From: Gemmatimonadota bacterium
Lineage (GTDB): Bacteria > Gemmatimonadota > Gemmatimonadetes > Longimicrobiales > Gaopeijiaceae
Direction of reading: 5' to 3'
Assembly: GCA_028873845.1 (NCBI GenBank)
Contig: JAPPNO010000128.1
Location: 1 to 39,842 of the forward strand
Length of the DNA: 39,842 nucleotides
Position 1 is the stretch's first letter; the number at the start of each line of letters is the position of its first letter. Of the stretch, positions 13,601-21,023 are shown piece after piece. The notes beneath the pieces are model-generated. The model was not told the origin of the DNA, did no database searches, and saw nothing but the letters and a program-made list of their open reading frames with translations. The position numbers and the translations under genes are program-made.

Positions 13601-16600
13601 CTTCTTGAGCTTGCCGAATTCCGCCGGCAGCGGCCCGCTCAACTCGTTCTCGAAGAGCGCCAGGTGCTCGAGGTTGACGAGGTTGCCGAACTCGGCGGGG
13701 ACCGGTCCCGACAGGTTGTTCCCCGAGAGGTACATGGTGTCGACGCTCACCATGCCGCCGATTTCGGGGGGGATCGGGCCCTCCAGCTTATTGCTGGAAA
13801 GCGACAGATCGCGGACTTTCGACAGCTTGCCGAGTTCCGGGGGGATTCTCCCGGCCAAGTTGTTCCCGTAGAGAGCCAGCACCTCGAGACGCGCCAGATT
13901 ACCCAACTCCGGAGGGATGCTGTCCGAGAGTTCGTTCCACGGGAGGAAGATCTCGGTTACGTAGCCCTCGGCGTCGGTGGCGATGCCGTCCCACGTGTTG
14001 AGACTCTTTTCCGTCAGCCAGTTCCCGTTCCTATACCAATCCGGTCCGCCGGTCTCGTTGTACAGGGTGACGAGCACCTCGCGGTCCGCGGTCTCCGGGA
14101 TGCAGGGAAGGGGATCCCTGTTCCCGACCGACTCGTACCACTCCGCGAGGGATCTGGGCACGCACAGGTTCGTACCCGAGTGGTAGAAGCTCTCCACCGT
14201 GAGTCTGGCGAAGGTCTCGGGCAGTGGGCCGGAAAACCCGGTGTTGGTCACGTTCAGGTACTCCAGCCCCGCCATGTCGCCCATCTCGGGAGGAAGCGGA
14301 CCATCGAGTTCCCGGTTGTCTCTCAAGCTGAGATCGCGCAGGCGGTCCAGCCTTCTGATCGAACGCGGTACCGGACCGGAGAGCGAGTTCCTGGACAGGT
14401 CGAGGATGAACAGGGTGTCCAGGAGTCCGATCGCCGCGGGGATGTGTCCCGTGAGGTTGTTGGCGTCCAGAGAAAGATTGTCCACGCGGCCGTCGGTGGT
14501 GGCATCGACTCCGTACCATTCGCCTATCGGCGCGTCGCTCAGCCAGTTGGTGTTGTTCGTCCAGTCGTCGCCGCCGGTCGCACGGTACAGGGCCTCGAGG
14601 GCGGCCCTGTCGCTGCCGGGAAGCCTCACCGCCACCTCGGCGGCACCGGCCGTCACCGAATCGTAGGTGGCGGTGATGGTCGTGATCCCACTATACCGCG
14701 CCGTCACCAGCCCCGTCGTGTCGACCCTTGCGACCCCCGTGTCGGCGCTCGCCCAGACAATCTCCGGCGACTCCACCGCACGCCCCTCGGCATCGACCAC
14801 CCTGACCGAGAGCCGGGCCGTGTCGCCAACCGCGTCGAAGGTCAACGCCGAAGGCTCGATCGAGACACGCCCGGCGCACTCCGCCGGACTGTCGGCTTCC
14901 GGGATCGAGTCGTGCCACGCGGAGAGCGAAGGGGGCAGGCACAGGTCGGTGCCTCCCACCAGGAAGCTCTCGAGCTCGAGGCGTTCGAAGTACGCGGGGA
15001 TCAGGGCTGACAGGCTCGTGGCCGCCACGTTGAGGTTTCGCAGGCTGTCCAGCTGTCCCAGCTCCCAAGGCAGCCTGCCCGAGAACCCGTTCACACTCAG
15101 CGCCAGGTCCCGAAGCAGGCTCAGATCCCCCAGATCGGCCGGGATCGAGCCGGTGATCCAGTTCCGGCTGAGGTCCAGCGCGACCAGCTGGTCCAGCAAC
15201 CCCATGGACGAATGCAACGGCCCCCGGAGATTGTTGTCCGAGAGTGACAACCCCACCACCCGGCCGCTGTCATCGGCCTCCACCCCGGCCCACTCCGAGA
15301 GCGGTTCGTCGGTACCCCAGTTGGACGCGTCCGTCCACCCGGTCCCGCGCGCCCGGTCGTAGAGAATCTCCAGCACGTCCCGGTCGTCTTCCGGCAGGGC
15401 CACCTCCACCTGGATGGACGCGGTCGTGGAGTCGTAGGTGGCCGTCACCTCGGTCGTGCCGTCCGCGACCGCGGTCACCCTGCCCCGGGCGTCGACCGTC
15501 GCAACCTCGTCATCCCCGCTCGACCAGGTGACCGATGCCTCCCGGGTCGTGTCCCCCTCGGCGCTTACCAATGTTGCGGACAGTGTGCCGGTTTCCCCGA
15601 CCGCGTAGAAGGCCAGCGAACGCAGATCGACCACCTCGATGGTGATGTGGGCCACGCATCGGTCCACATCATCCGTCTGCCCGATCCCCCCGAACCATTC
15701 GTTCAGCGAGGGTGGGACACACACCCCGGAGCCGGCGGCGTAGAGGGTATCCAGCTCCAGCCTCCCGAACGAGCCCGGAACCACTCCGGCGAGAGTGTTG
15801 TCGCCGATGTGCAGGTACCGAAGTTCCGCCATGGACCCGAGGCCCCCGGGCAGAAGACCCTCGATCGCGTTGTCGTTGAGGACCAGGTCCCGGAGTTGCT
15901 GCAGCTCCCGCAAGTCCCATGGAATCTCCCCGGAGAGGGCGTTCCCGCTCAGGTCCAGTGTGACCAGGTCGTCCAGCTCCGCCAGGAGACCAGGGATTTC
16001 GCCGGTCAGGTTGTTGTCACCGAGCGACAGGACAACCACCTTCCCCGCCTGATCGGTCTCGACCCCGAACCACTCTGAGAGCGGCTCGTGGCTCAGCCAA
16101 TTGGTCGTGTCCGTCCAGCCCTCGCCGCCCATCATCCGGTAGATGCTGTCGAGGACCTGCCGATCGTTGAGCTTGAATTCGATCTCCACCTCCGCGGTGG
16201 CCGTGAGCGAACCGGAGGTCGCCCTGACCTGCGTGGCGCCGTAGTCGACCGAGGTCACCAGCCCTGTGGAGTCGACCGTCACTATGGTCGTGTCGGCGCT
16301 CGTCCAGGCGATCGTCGCGACGTGCACGGTGTCGCCTGCGGCGTTGAGCAGCGTGGCCGTCAGTCTGGCGGTGTCGCCGAGCGGTGGTCCCTCCATGTAC
16401 AGCGACAGTGGGTCGATGTAGACCTTGTCGGTGCACAATTCGTACTGGTTTTCCGTCTCCGGAAGCGCGTTCAGCCATGTTTCCAGGGCGGCCGGAACAC
16501 ACACACCGTCATTGCCGAAGTGGAAGCGAGCCAGGTCCAGGTTGGCGAAGGTCAAGGGGATGGGACCAACAAGGCCTGTCCCGCCGATTGACAGGTACTG

Positions 16601-17386
16601 GAGACCCCCCGTGTACCCCAGTTCAGGCGGTATCCGGCCGCTGATCCCTGGGTTGCGGCTCAAATACAGGTCTCTGAGGTTGTGGAATTTCGAAAGTTCG
16701 GCCGGGATGGGGCCGGACAGGTTGTTTTCCGACAGGTCGAGGATGAACAGCCTGTCCAGTCCCCCGAGTTCCGGCGGAATCGTCCCAACCAGGTTGTTTG
16801 TTCTCAGAAACAGGTAGTCTACCCGCCCCTCCCGTGTATCCACCCCGTGCCACTCCGACAGATCCGCGTCACTCAGCCAGTTCGCGTTGTCGGTCCAGCC
16901 GTCGCCCCCCGTGGCCTCGTACAGGATCTCCAGGATCTCGCGGTCGGTGAGCGTTGGCGCCACCTCCACCGTCGCCTCCGCGGCCGCGGAATCATACGTC
17001 GCCGTGATCTGCGTCTTGCCGAACGCGGCAGCCGTGACCACCCCCGCGGTATCGACCGTCGCGATCGCGGTATCGGCGCTCCCCCACGTCACCGCCGCGT
17101 CCACCGTGTCTCCCTCGGCGTCGATCACCGTGGCGGAAAACGTGCCTGTCACCCCGGCCGTGTCGAGTGTCAGCCAATGAGGCTCGATCACGATGCGCCT
17201 GCCGTTCGCGTTCACCCCCACGCCGGCCACGATGGCCGGATCCGCTCCGCCGGGAGTGGTCGGGGTGTCGTCGGCGCAGGCTTCGAGCAGCAGGACGCCC
17301 ACGAGAACGCCCGCCAGCCCGGCAAGACCCGGTGCCGGACACGATCGCTTTCGCGGACGCGAGGAGCCAACAGGAGAGCGGGACAT
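10688..17386 (-). CDS. Giant LRR / Ig-like lipoprotein with C-terminal metzincin protease domain
   Basis: The 2232-residue product starts with a basic leader and hydrophobic segment ending in a lipobox (LLEAC, Cys about 36), so it is probably a surface or outer-membrane lipoprotein. Four modules of about 259 residues follow. Each has an Ig-like (BIG_2-type) domain, an LRR N-cap of the 'ATGGDGWTD..NWLS' kind, a few LRRs and a cap with two cysteines around a tryptophan. A fifth block (about 1100-1583) holds 17 plant-type repeats (L..N.LSG.IPPELGNL), and a sixth short block ends near 1738. The remaining 490 residues contain HEVGHNLDLRH at 1993-2003 (bases 11378-11410) and a downstream IMGYC that fits a Met-turn, so a zinc-dependent metzincin protease is likely. 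LRRs and Ig domains would bind a partner; the substrate is unknown. The upstream leader on this strand is AT-rich, but I found no convincing promoter. Confidence 0.88.
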   Translation of the reverse strand: MSRSPVGSSRPRKRSCPAPGLAGLAGVLVGVLLLEACADDTPTTPGGADPAIVAGVGVNANGRRIVIEPHWLTLDTAGVTGTFSATVIDAEGDTVDAAVTWGSADTAIATVDTAGVVTAAAFGKTQITATYDSAAAEATVEVAPTLTDREILEILYEATGGDGWTDNANWLSDADLSEWHGVDTREGRVDYLFLRTNNLVGTIPPELGGLDRLFILDLSENNLSGPIPAELSKFHNLRDLYLSRNPGISGRIPPELGYTGGLQYLSIGGTGLVGPIPLTFANLDLARFHFGNDGVCVPAALETWLNALPETENQYELCTDKVYIDPLSLYMEGPPLGDTARLTATLLNAAGDTVHVATIAWTSADTTIVTVDSTGLVTSVDYGATQVRATSGSLTATAEVEIEFKLNDRQVLDSIYRMMGGEGWTDTTNWLSHEPLSEWFGVETDQAGKVVVLSLGDNNLTGEIPGLLAELDDLVTLDLSGNALSGEIPWDLRELQQLRDLVLNDNAIEGLLPGGLGSMAELRYLHIGDNTLAGVVPGSFGRLELDTLYAAGSGVCVPPSLNEWFGGIGQTDDVDRCVAHITIEVVDLRSLAFYAVGETGTLSATLVSAEGDTTREASVTWSSGDDEVATVDARGRVTAVADGTTEVTATYDSTTASIQVEVALPEDDRDVLEILYDRARGTGWTDASNWGTDEPLSEWAGVEADDSGRVVGLSLSDNNLRGPLHSSMGLLDQLVALDLSRNWITGSIPADLGDLSLLRDLALSVNGFSGRLPWELGQLDSLRNLNVAATSLSALIPAYFERLELESFLVGGTDLCLPPSLSAWHDSIPEADSPAECAGRVSIEPSALTFDAVGDTARLSVRVVDAEGRAVESPEIVWASADTGVARVDTTGLVTARYSGITTITATYDSVTAGAAEVAVRLPGSDRAALEALYRATGGDDWTNNTNWLSDAPIGEWYGVDATTDGRVDNLSLDANNLTGHIPAAIGLLDTLFILDLSRNSLSGPVPRSIRRLDRLRDLSLRDNRELDGPLPPEMGDMAGLEYLNVTNTGFSGPLPETFARLTVESFYHSGTNLCVPRSLAEWYESVGNRDPLPCIPETADREVLVTLYNETGGPDWYRNGNWLTEKSLNTWDGIATDAEGYVTEIFLPWNELSDSIPPELGNLARLEVLALYGNNLAGRIPPELGKLSKVRDLSLSSNKLEGPIPPEIGGMVSVDTMYLSGNNLSGPVPAEFGNLVNLEHLALFENELSGPLPAEFGKLKKLKTMWMVDNKFEGPLPPELGDMTSLEDLSLSRNRITGSLPPEMGKLQNLIDLGLNDNLLTGPIPPEFGNLASLKEVYLMRNQLSGSLPPELGNLSNLEWMWLFDNRFTGPIPPELGNLSKLVNLSLGTNRLTGSIPPELAQLDSLQGLYFPRTNLSGPIPPELGNLSSLTTLWLFQSNLSGAIPAELGNLATLEDLSLGDNQFTGSIPPELGRLSSLVSLRARNNNLSGAIPPELGQLTSLTALSFRNNNLSGQLPPDLGNLTELAHLDLYGNQDLSGLMPRSMMNLPLGRLDISSTWICPHLDDEFQEWLDGIPDAYGLSCPSDVTERFVLMELYDSTGGDSWTSRGGWDTDSELDDWHGVTVEDSLIRDLRLPGNGLEGPLPPALGSLLGLETLDLAGNDLTGGIVGAITSIDPLDTIRISGNEDMEGALPFRLIDLENLRALEYEDTEMCASPAPTFQDWIGSLDVADGATCDNPAAVRLSLPVVYLTQAIQSPEGAVPLISNRKALLRVFLVGDQENAFFEPEVVATFSRDGREVHRVEMSSSEDRLATSADEGSLLRSYNAVIPAEHIVDGTEFVVVADSAGVIPRAEGSRTRYPETGSAALDVIEVPPLELTVVPVLNADKPDSSIFEWTDNVDDDSPEVGLFRYSFPFGEFTATSREPYVTSLDLTNEDNTWEMILELEPVYRAEKATGYWYAVADAEDGYVRGIARLNGLVSFGKPWDTELAHEVGHNLDLRHAPCGGALGTDPDFPYSNGSIGVWGYDFRDGSVVSPERRRDIMGYCYELGWLSDYYYEKVIRVRANKDETWTNGDLSGAGPEGEMLVLWGGVLNGELKIEPVHSMFTAPKLPAEGGAYRIEGFGRGGQAEFSLSFTPGEDKYGNKYFFFAVPIEADWEGALERITLAGPEGEVTVDRNDPRSLTIVTDPATGRIRAILRDWDRALPAALGDTSGLEVVTTRGIVDAVRLR
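12735..13965 (-). repeat. Array of 17 tandem 24-residue (about 72-bp) leucine-rich repeats
   Basis: Seventeen consecutive repeats of the plant-specific LRR type occur inside the giant lipoprotein gene. The motif (S/T)G-x-(I/L/V)-P-(P/A)-E-(L/F/M/I) recurs every 24 residues or very nearly so. The DNA copies are similar but not identical; the complement of IPPELGNL recurs many times. Local GC is lower than in neighbouring genes (a sampled 60-base line at 13321 is 57% GC). Because this is coding sequence, it is not a CRISPR or satellite. Confidence 0.9.
14102..17210 (-). repeat. Four tandem super-modules of about 775-780 bp (Ig-like domain + LRR block)
   Basis: Reading on the minus strand, the modules run about 17210-16434, 16434-15656, 15656-14876 and 14876-14102. 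Each is 774-780 bp and encodes an Ig-like segment starting '(I/V)xIEPxxLxF/L' with a 'TxxSADTxxxxVDxxGxVT' core. The LRR N-cap '(D)R..LE.LY...GG.GWT..NWL', about four to five LRRs and a terminal C(V/L)P..L..W....C cap follow. The near-constant length shows that whole modules were duplicated in tandem and then diverged. Boundaries are accurate to a few codons. Confidence 0.85.
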
Positions 17387-17668
17387 TTCTCATCAATAGG
17401 ATTATGGAAACCATCCTGACGTCGTATTGGGTATCCGGAGATTAGCATAGTCCTTCTTTCTCAACCAGTAGTTGGATGTCCGTCAAACGGATCAGTCTCC
17501 ACCAGGCATGGAAGCGAGTGACCCGGGCAGGCACCGGAACGCGGCGCACGGGAAGGCGGCCCCCCACCGCGCCCCGCCGTGAAGCCATCCAGCCGCCGCA
17601 CCCGTAATCCCTTGGACCGAAAGGCCGGTGCATGTTAGGTTCCGGCGCAACCTTCGACGAAAAACGGG

Positions 17669-17674
17669 AAGGAG
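17669..17674 (+). promoter_or_regulatory. Strong ribosome binding site of the YbjN-like gene
   Basis: AAGGAG lies six bases before the ATG at 17681. It fixes the start of the 133-residue protein and argues against the longer overlapping frame that begins at 17632 and reads through into pspA. The 294-bp gap (17387-17680) before it contains no gene and no promoter that I can defend. Confidence 0.75.
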
Positions 17675-17680
17675 AAGGCC

Positions 17681-18082
17681 ATGGTCACCAGAGAAGACCT
17701 GGAAAGCTATCTGATCCGCATGGATGCGGAATTCGAGGAGGTGGACGACGGCATGTTCCTCGTCCGCCCCGAAAACGGCGGCGCACCGATCGTGGTCCAC
17801 CACTCGGACCCGGTGCTGGTGGTCCGCATGAAGGTGATGGATCTGCCGGCGGACTCCGGCAACCTCGGCGATCTCTACGAGACGCTGCTCCGGCTCAACG
17901 TGTCGGACATTATCCACGGCGCGTACGGGCTCGAGGAGCAGGAACTGATCATCAGCGACACGCTCCAGCTTGCCACCCTCGACTTCGGGGAACTGCGGGC
18001 GTCGCTGGACAGCGTGCAGTTGGCCGCGTCGTCGCACCTGGCGCGGATCAGGACGCTGGCCGGCACCGGAGGGGGCGAATAG
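17681..18082 (+). CDS. YbjN / T3SS-chaperone-like (CesT/DUF2170-like) small protein
   Basis: This is a 133-residue acidic cytoplasmic protein without signal or membrane segment. The pattern 'LYETLLRLNVS...GAYGLEEQELIISDTL' followed by a helical 'FGELRASLDSV' resembles the YbjN and YjfI/DUF2170 proteins, which share the type III secretion chaperone-like fold. No catalytic residues are apparent; these proteins are thought to act by binding partner proteins. It lies 2 bp upstream of pspA, with a strong ribosome site of its own, so the two are co-expressed. Small YbjN- or YjfI-type genes next to pspA homologues are known from other bacteria, which supports a role as a PspA partner in the envelope-stress response. 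Which of the related families it belongs to cannot be settled by eye. Confidence 0.7.
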   Translation: MVTREDLESYLIRMDAEFEEVDDGMFLVRPENGGAPIVVHHSDPVLVVRMKVMDLPADSGNLGDLYETLLRLNVSDIIHGAYGLEEQELIISDTLQLATLDFGELRASLDSVQLAASSHLARIRTLAGTGGGE

Positions 18083-18084
18083 AA

Positions 18085-18915
18085 ATGGGCATCTTCAGCA
18101 AGTTCTCGACGCTGATCAAGTCCAACATCAACGATCTGATCAACCGGGCCGAAAACCCGGAGAAGATGTTGAACCAGATCATTCTCGACATGCGGGACCA
18201 GCTCGCGAAGGCCAAGCGCGAGGTGGCGGCCGCGATCGCCGACGAGCGCAAGCTGCGCGGCCAGCTGGACGACGAAGTCAAGCAGTCGCGCGAGTGGGAG
18301 AAGCGGGCCATGCTGGCCGTGAAGCAGGGGAGGGACGACCTGGCCAAGCAGGCGCTGGTACGCCAGCAGGAGCACGCGGAGCGCGCCACGGCGCTGGACC
18401 AGACCTGGCGCACGCAGTCGGCCGAGACCGAGAAGCTCAAGGGCTCTCTGCGCCAGCTCAACGACAAGATCGAAGAGGCGAAGCGCAAGCGGAACCTGCT
18501 CATCGCCAAGCAGAAGCGCGCCCAGGCGCAGCGCCGCATCCACGAGACGATGTCGGGCCTGTCGGACACCTCCGCCTTCGAGGCCTTCAACCGCATGGCC
18601 GACAAGATCGACGAGGAGGAGCGCCGCAGCCTGGCCCACGCCGAAGTCAGCGAGGCGCTCGCCGGCGACACCCTCGAGACCGAGTTCCTGCGACTGGAAT
18701 CGGGGTCCGACGACGCGGATGTCGACCACCGGCTGCACGCGCTCAAGGCCGAGATGGGACTGCTTCCCGCCGGCGCCGCCGAGGCCCCGAAGCAGCTCGA
18801 ATCCGGTGAGGACGACGACGGGGAGGCGGACGAGGGAGACGCGGCGCCGGCCGAGGAGGCCCCGATCCGCGAAGCCGAGCTGCTGGAGGAATTCGAGAAG
18901 CTCGAGAGCAAGTGA
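18085..18915 (+). CDS. pspA: PspA/IM30 family envelope-stress protein
   Basis: The 276-residue protein begins MGIFSKFSTLIKSNINDLI, the typical amphipathic helix by which PspA/Vipp1 proteins bind membranes. 'NPEKMLNQIILDMRDQL' and a long charged coiled coil to about residue 200 follow. These proteins form ESCRT-III-like polymers on the cytoplasmic face of the inner membrane and protect it under stress. The C-terminal 40-odd residues are an unusual acidic tail (EDDDGEADEGD...), longer than in classical E. coli PspA (222 residues). The ATG at 18085 is preferred because it restores the conserved N-terminus; a longer frame from 17632 would run through the preceding gene. No pspF, pspB or pspC is in the window, so regulation is probably not of the sigma-54 E. 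coli type. Confidence 0.9.
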   Translation: MGIFSKFSTLIKSNINDLINRAENPEKMLNQIILDMRDQLAKAKREVAAAIADERKLRGQLDDEVKQSREWEKRAMLAVKQGRDDLAKQALVRQQEHAERATALDQTWRTQSAETEKLKGSLRQLNDKIEEAKRKRNLLIAKQKRAQAQRRIHETMSGLSDTSAFEAFNRMADKIDEEERRSLAHAEVSEALAGDTLETEFLRLESGSDDADVDHRLHALKAEMGLLPAGAAEAPKQLESGEDDDGEADEGDAAPAEEAPIREAELLEEFEKLESK

Positions 18916-18931
18916 GGGCAGGGAGGCGTCG

Positions 18932-19777
18932 GTGAGCGTCGTCTACCTGAACGGCGAGTACCTCCGCGCCGGCGAGGCGAAGATCTCCGTCAACGACCGG
19001 GGATTCCTCTTCGGCGACGGCGTCTACGAGGTGACTCCGGCCTACCGTGGCCGCCTCTTCCGCTGGGGGCAGCACCTGGCGCGAATGCGGAAGGGGCTGG
19101 CCGCGCTCGGGATCGACTTCGACGCGGCCGCGCTGGAGGAGGTGAAGCAGGGACTGCTGGCCCGGAACGGTCTGGATGACGTGCCCGTGGCGTACGTCTA
19201 CGTGCAGGTGACCCGCGGCGTCGCGCCCCGGACCCACGCCTTTCCCAACCCCCCCGTCCCGCCCTCCGTCTACGGCTTCGCCAACCGGTACGTCCGCCCC
19301 GAGCGCGAGGTGTGGGAGCGCGGCCACCGGGCGATCACCGTCCCCGACCAGCGGTGGGCCCTCGCCGAGATCAAGGCTATCGCGCTGCTCCCCAACTGCC
19401 TCGCGCAGCAGGCCGCGGTGGATGCGGGCGTGAGCGACGCGATCTTCGTGCGGGACGGCATCGCGCTGGAGGGCTCGCACAACAACCTCTTCGCGGTCTT
19501 CGACGGGGTGGTCACGACGGCGCCGAAGTCGAACTACATCCTGCACGGGGTCACGCGCGACCTGATGATCGAGCTGGCGGGGGAGCTGGGCCTGCCGGTC
19601 GAGGAGCGGGCGATTCCGGTGGCCGAGCTCTACGGCGCCGACGAGGTGTTCTTCACGGGTACCACGACCGAGGTGCGGCCGTCGGTGGAGGTGGACGGGA
19701 GGAGGATCGGGGATGGAAGGGTGGGGCCGGTGGCGAGAGGGTTGTTCGATGCGTTTCTGAGGGTGACCGGGGGGTGA
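18932..19777 (+). CDS. dat: D-amino-acid transaminase (class IV PLP aminotransferase)
   Basis: The 281-residue product is a fold-type IV pyridoxal-phosphate aminotransferase. It has 'NDRGFLFGDGVYEV' near residues 21-34, the PLP lysine K148 in EIKAIALLPN, and the glycine/serine-rich phosphate loops 'EGSHNNLF' and 'FTGTTTEV'. The motif TRGVAPRTHAFP with R-x-H at 100-102 is characteristic of D-alanine transaminase rather than the branched-chain enzyme (IlvE). The likely reaction is D-alanine + 2-oxoglutarate to pyruvate + D-glutamate, feeding peptidoglycan precursors. The start is a GTG at 18932, 11 bases after the GGGAGG that begins at 18921. It follows pspA by 16 bp and precedes the AlbA_2 gene by 12 bp. 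An ordinary branched-chain aminotransferase activity remains possible. Confidence 0.82.
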   Translation: MSVVYLNGEYLRAGEAKISVNDRGFLFGDGVYEVTPAYRGRLFRWGQHLARMRKGLAALGIDFDAAALEEVKQGLLARNGLDDVPVAYVYVQVTRGVAPRTHAFPNPPVPPSVYGFANRYVRPEREVWERGHRAITVPDQRWALAEIKAIALLPNCLAQQAAVDAGVSDAIFVRDGIALEGSHNNLFAVFDGVVTTAPKSNYILHGVTRDLMIELAGELGLPVEERAIPVAELYGADEVFFTGTTTEVRPSVEVDGRRIGDGRVGPVARGLFDAFLRVTGG

Positions 19778-19789
19778 GGCGGCGCGCGA

Positions 19790-21010
19790 ATGACCAGGGC
19801 CGAACTGATCGAGCTGATCCGTAACGGCGAGAACTCCGGGGTCGCATTCAAGGGGGACGATGTTTCGGCGACCAAGCTGGCTTCCGAGATGGTCGCGCTC
19901 CTCAATCTGAGAGGCGGCCACATTCTTCTGGGCGTCGAGGAGGATGGCACCGTGAGCGGCCTGAATCGAGATCCGAGGAAGGCCGAGGAATGGGTCATGG
20001 AGCCCGCCCGCATCCACATTCAGCCGGCGACCATTCCGTACTGGGAGACCGTTCGATGGGATCCCGGCAGGGTCGTGGGCATCGTGTCGCTGTCCGAGGA
20101 TGCGTCTGACAAGCCGTACAAGGTGAAAAAGGGTTCGGCGTGGGTCACCGAAGTGAGAGTGGGCACGACCACGCGTGACGCGACCCGCGAGGAGGAAGCT
20201 CGTCTTTATCAACAGTCCGGACGCATCGAGTATGGCCTGAAGCCCGGGCAGGGTGCCGAAGCCACGACTCTCGATCACCGCCGGCTGCGGGACTATTTCG
20301 AGCATGTGCCGGGTTGGGGCACATCCGGCGATCCGGAGTCCGAGGAATGGATGACCCAGCTGGTCAATCTGGACCTGGCGGTCAGGAGACACCGGCGAAC
20401 CGCGCCCACCGTGAACGGAGTGCTGCTTTTTGGCAACAATCCGAAGCGCCTGGTTCCACAATCCGGGATTCGGGCCATCTGCTACGCGGGGGAAGAGCCC
20501 GACTATGCGACCCGCGCGGACGAGGACCTGAGGGGCCCGCTCGTACCCCTACGCGACCGTGGTGGAGCCTTGTTGGAACCAGGCCTCGTCGATCAAGCCT
20601 GGGACTTTGTGCGGCGGAACACCACTCCAACTGCTCGCTTGGAGGGCCCTCGCCGCGCGGACCGCTGGGCGTACCCGCAGAGCGTGATACGGGAGACTGT
20701 GACCAACGCCCTTGTCCACCGCGACTACAGTATAGCCGGCACCGACATTACGCTGACCATCTTTTTGAATCGGTTGGAGATCAGCAGCCCTGGACGGTTG
20801 CCCAACACGGTAACGCCACAGGGAATGAAGTCGGGCATGCGCTACGCCCGCAACCAGACCCTGGTAAACGTCATGCGGGACTACGGATACGTTGATGCAC
20901 GCGGAATGGGGGTGCGAATCAAGATCATTCCGGGAATGCTGGAGCACAACGGAACCGAACCGGACCTGATCGAGGACGAATACCGGTTCACGGTTCGGCT
21001 TTGGAAGTAG
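19790..21010 (+). CDS. AlbA_2 (Schlafen-type) domain ATP-binding protein, putative transcriptional regulator
   Basis: This 406-residue protein has an N-terminal AlbA_2/Schlafen-type domain (about 1-130: 'ENSGVAFKGDD', 'LNLRGGHILLGVEEDG'). The C-terminal part is GHKL-ATPase-like, with an N-box 'ETVTNALVHRDYS' near residue 300 and 'LEISSPGRLP' after it. Family members are annotated as ATP-dependent helicase- or regulator-like DNA-binding proteins; true function is known for few. Family members usually read 'GVEFKRDD' at the N-terminus; here it is GVAFKGDD, so an acidic and a basic position are lost (A19, G22). The gene looks AT-richer than neighbours (two sampled 60-base lines are 53% and 58% GC), suggesting transfer. 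It starts 12 bp after dat and ends 13 bp before the convergent namZ-like gene. Confidence 0.82.
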   Translation: MTRAELIELIRNGENSGVAFKGDDVSATKLASEMVALLNLRGGHILLGVEEDGTVSGLNRDPRKAEEWVMEPARIHIQPATIPYWETVRWDPGRVVGIVSLSEDASDKPYKVKKGSAWVTEVRVGTTTRDATREEEARLYQQSGRIEYGLKPGQGAEATTLDHRRLRDYFEHVPGWGTSGDPESEEWMTQLVNLDLAVRRHRRTAPTVNGVLLFGNNPKRLVPQSGIRAICYAGEEPDYATRADEDLRGPLVPLRDRGGALLEPGLVDQAWDFVRRNTTPTARLEGPRRADRWAYPQSVIRETVTNALVHRDYSIAGTDITLTIFLNRLEISSPGRLPNTVTPQGMKSGMRYARNQTLVNVMRDYGYVDARGMGVRIKIIPGMLEHNGTEPDLIEDEYRFTVRLWK

Positions 21011-21023
21011 GGGACTTTCCCCC

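Noticed and set aside
12735-13965. Regularly spaced 72-bp repeats as a CRISPR-like array
   Set aside because: They are in-frame coding LRRs with variation throughout each unit, not identical repeats separated by unique spacers.
17387-17680. Divergent promoters between the LRR gene and the YbjN-pspA operon
   Set aside because: AT-rich patches and hexamers such as CATAAT (minus strand, near 17400) and TTGGAC (near 17612) exist, but no pair with correct spacing and match quality was found.
17632-18915. A single 427-residue protein reading through the YbjN-like gene into PspA
   Set aside because: The first 151 residues have out-of-frame composition; PspA's conserved N-terminus starts exactly at the internal ATG 18085.
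18743-20461. 572-residue open frame on the minus strand opposite dat and the AlbA_2 gene
   Set aside because: The plus strand has two clear genes with intact catalytic motifs here; the antisense frame has shadow-type composition and no recognisable motif.
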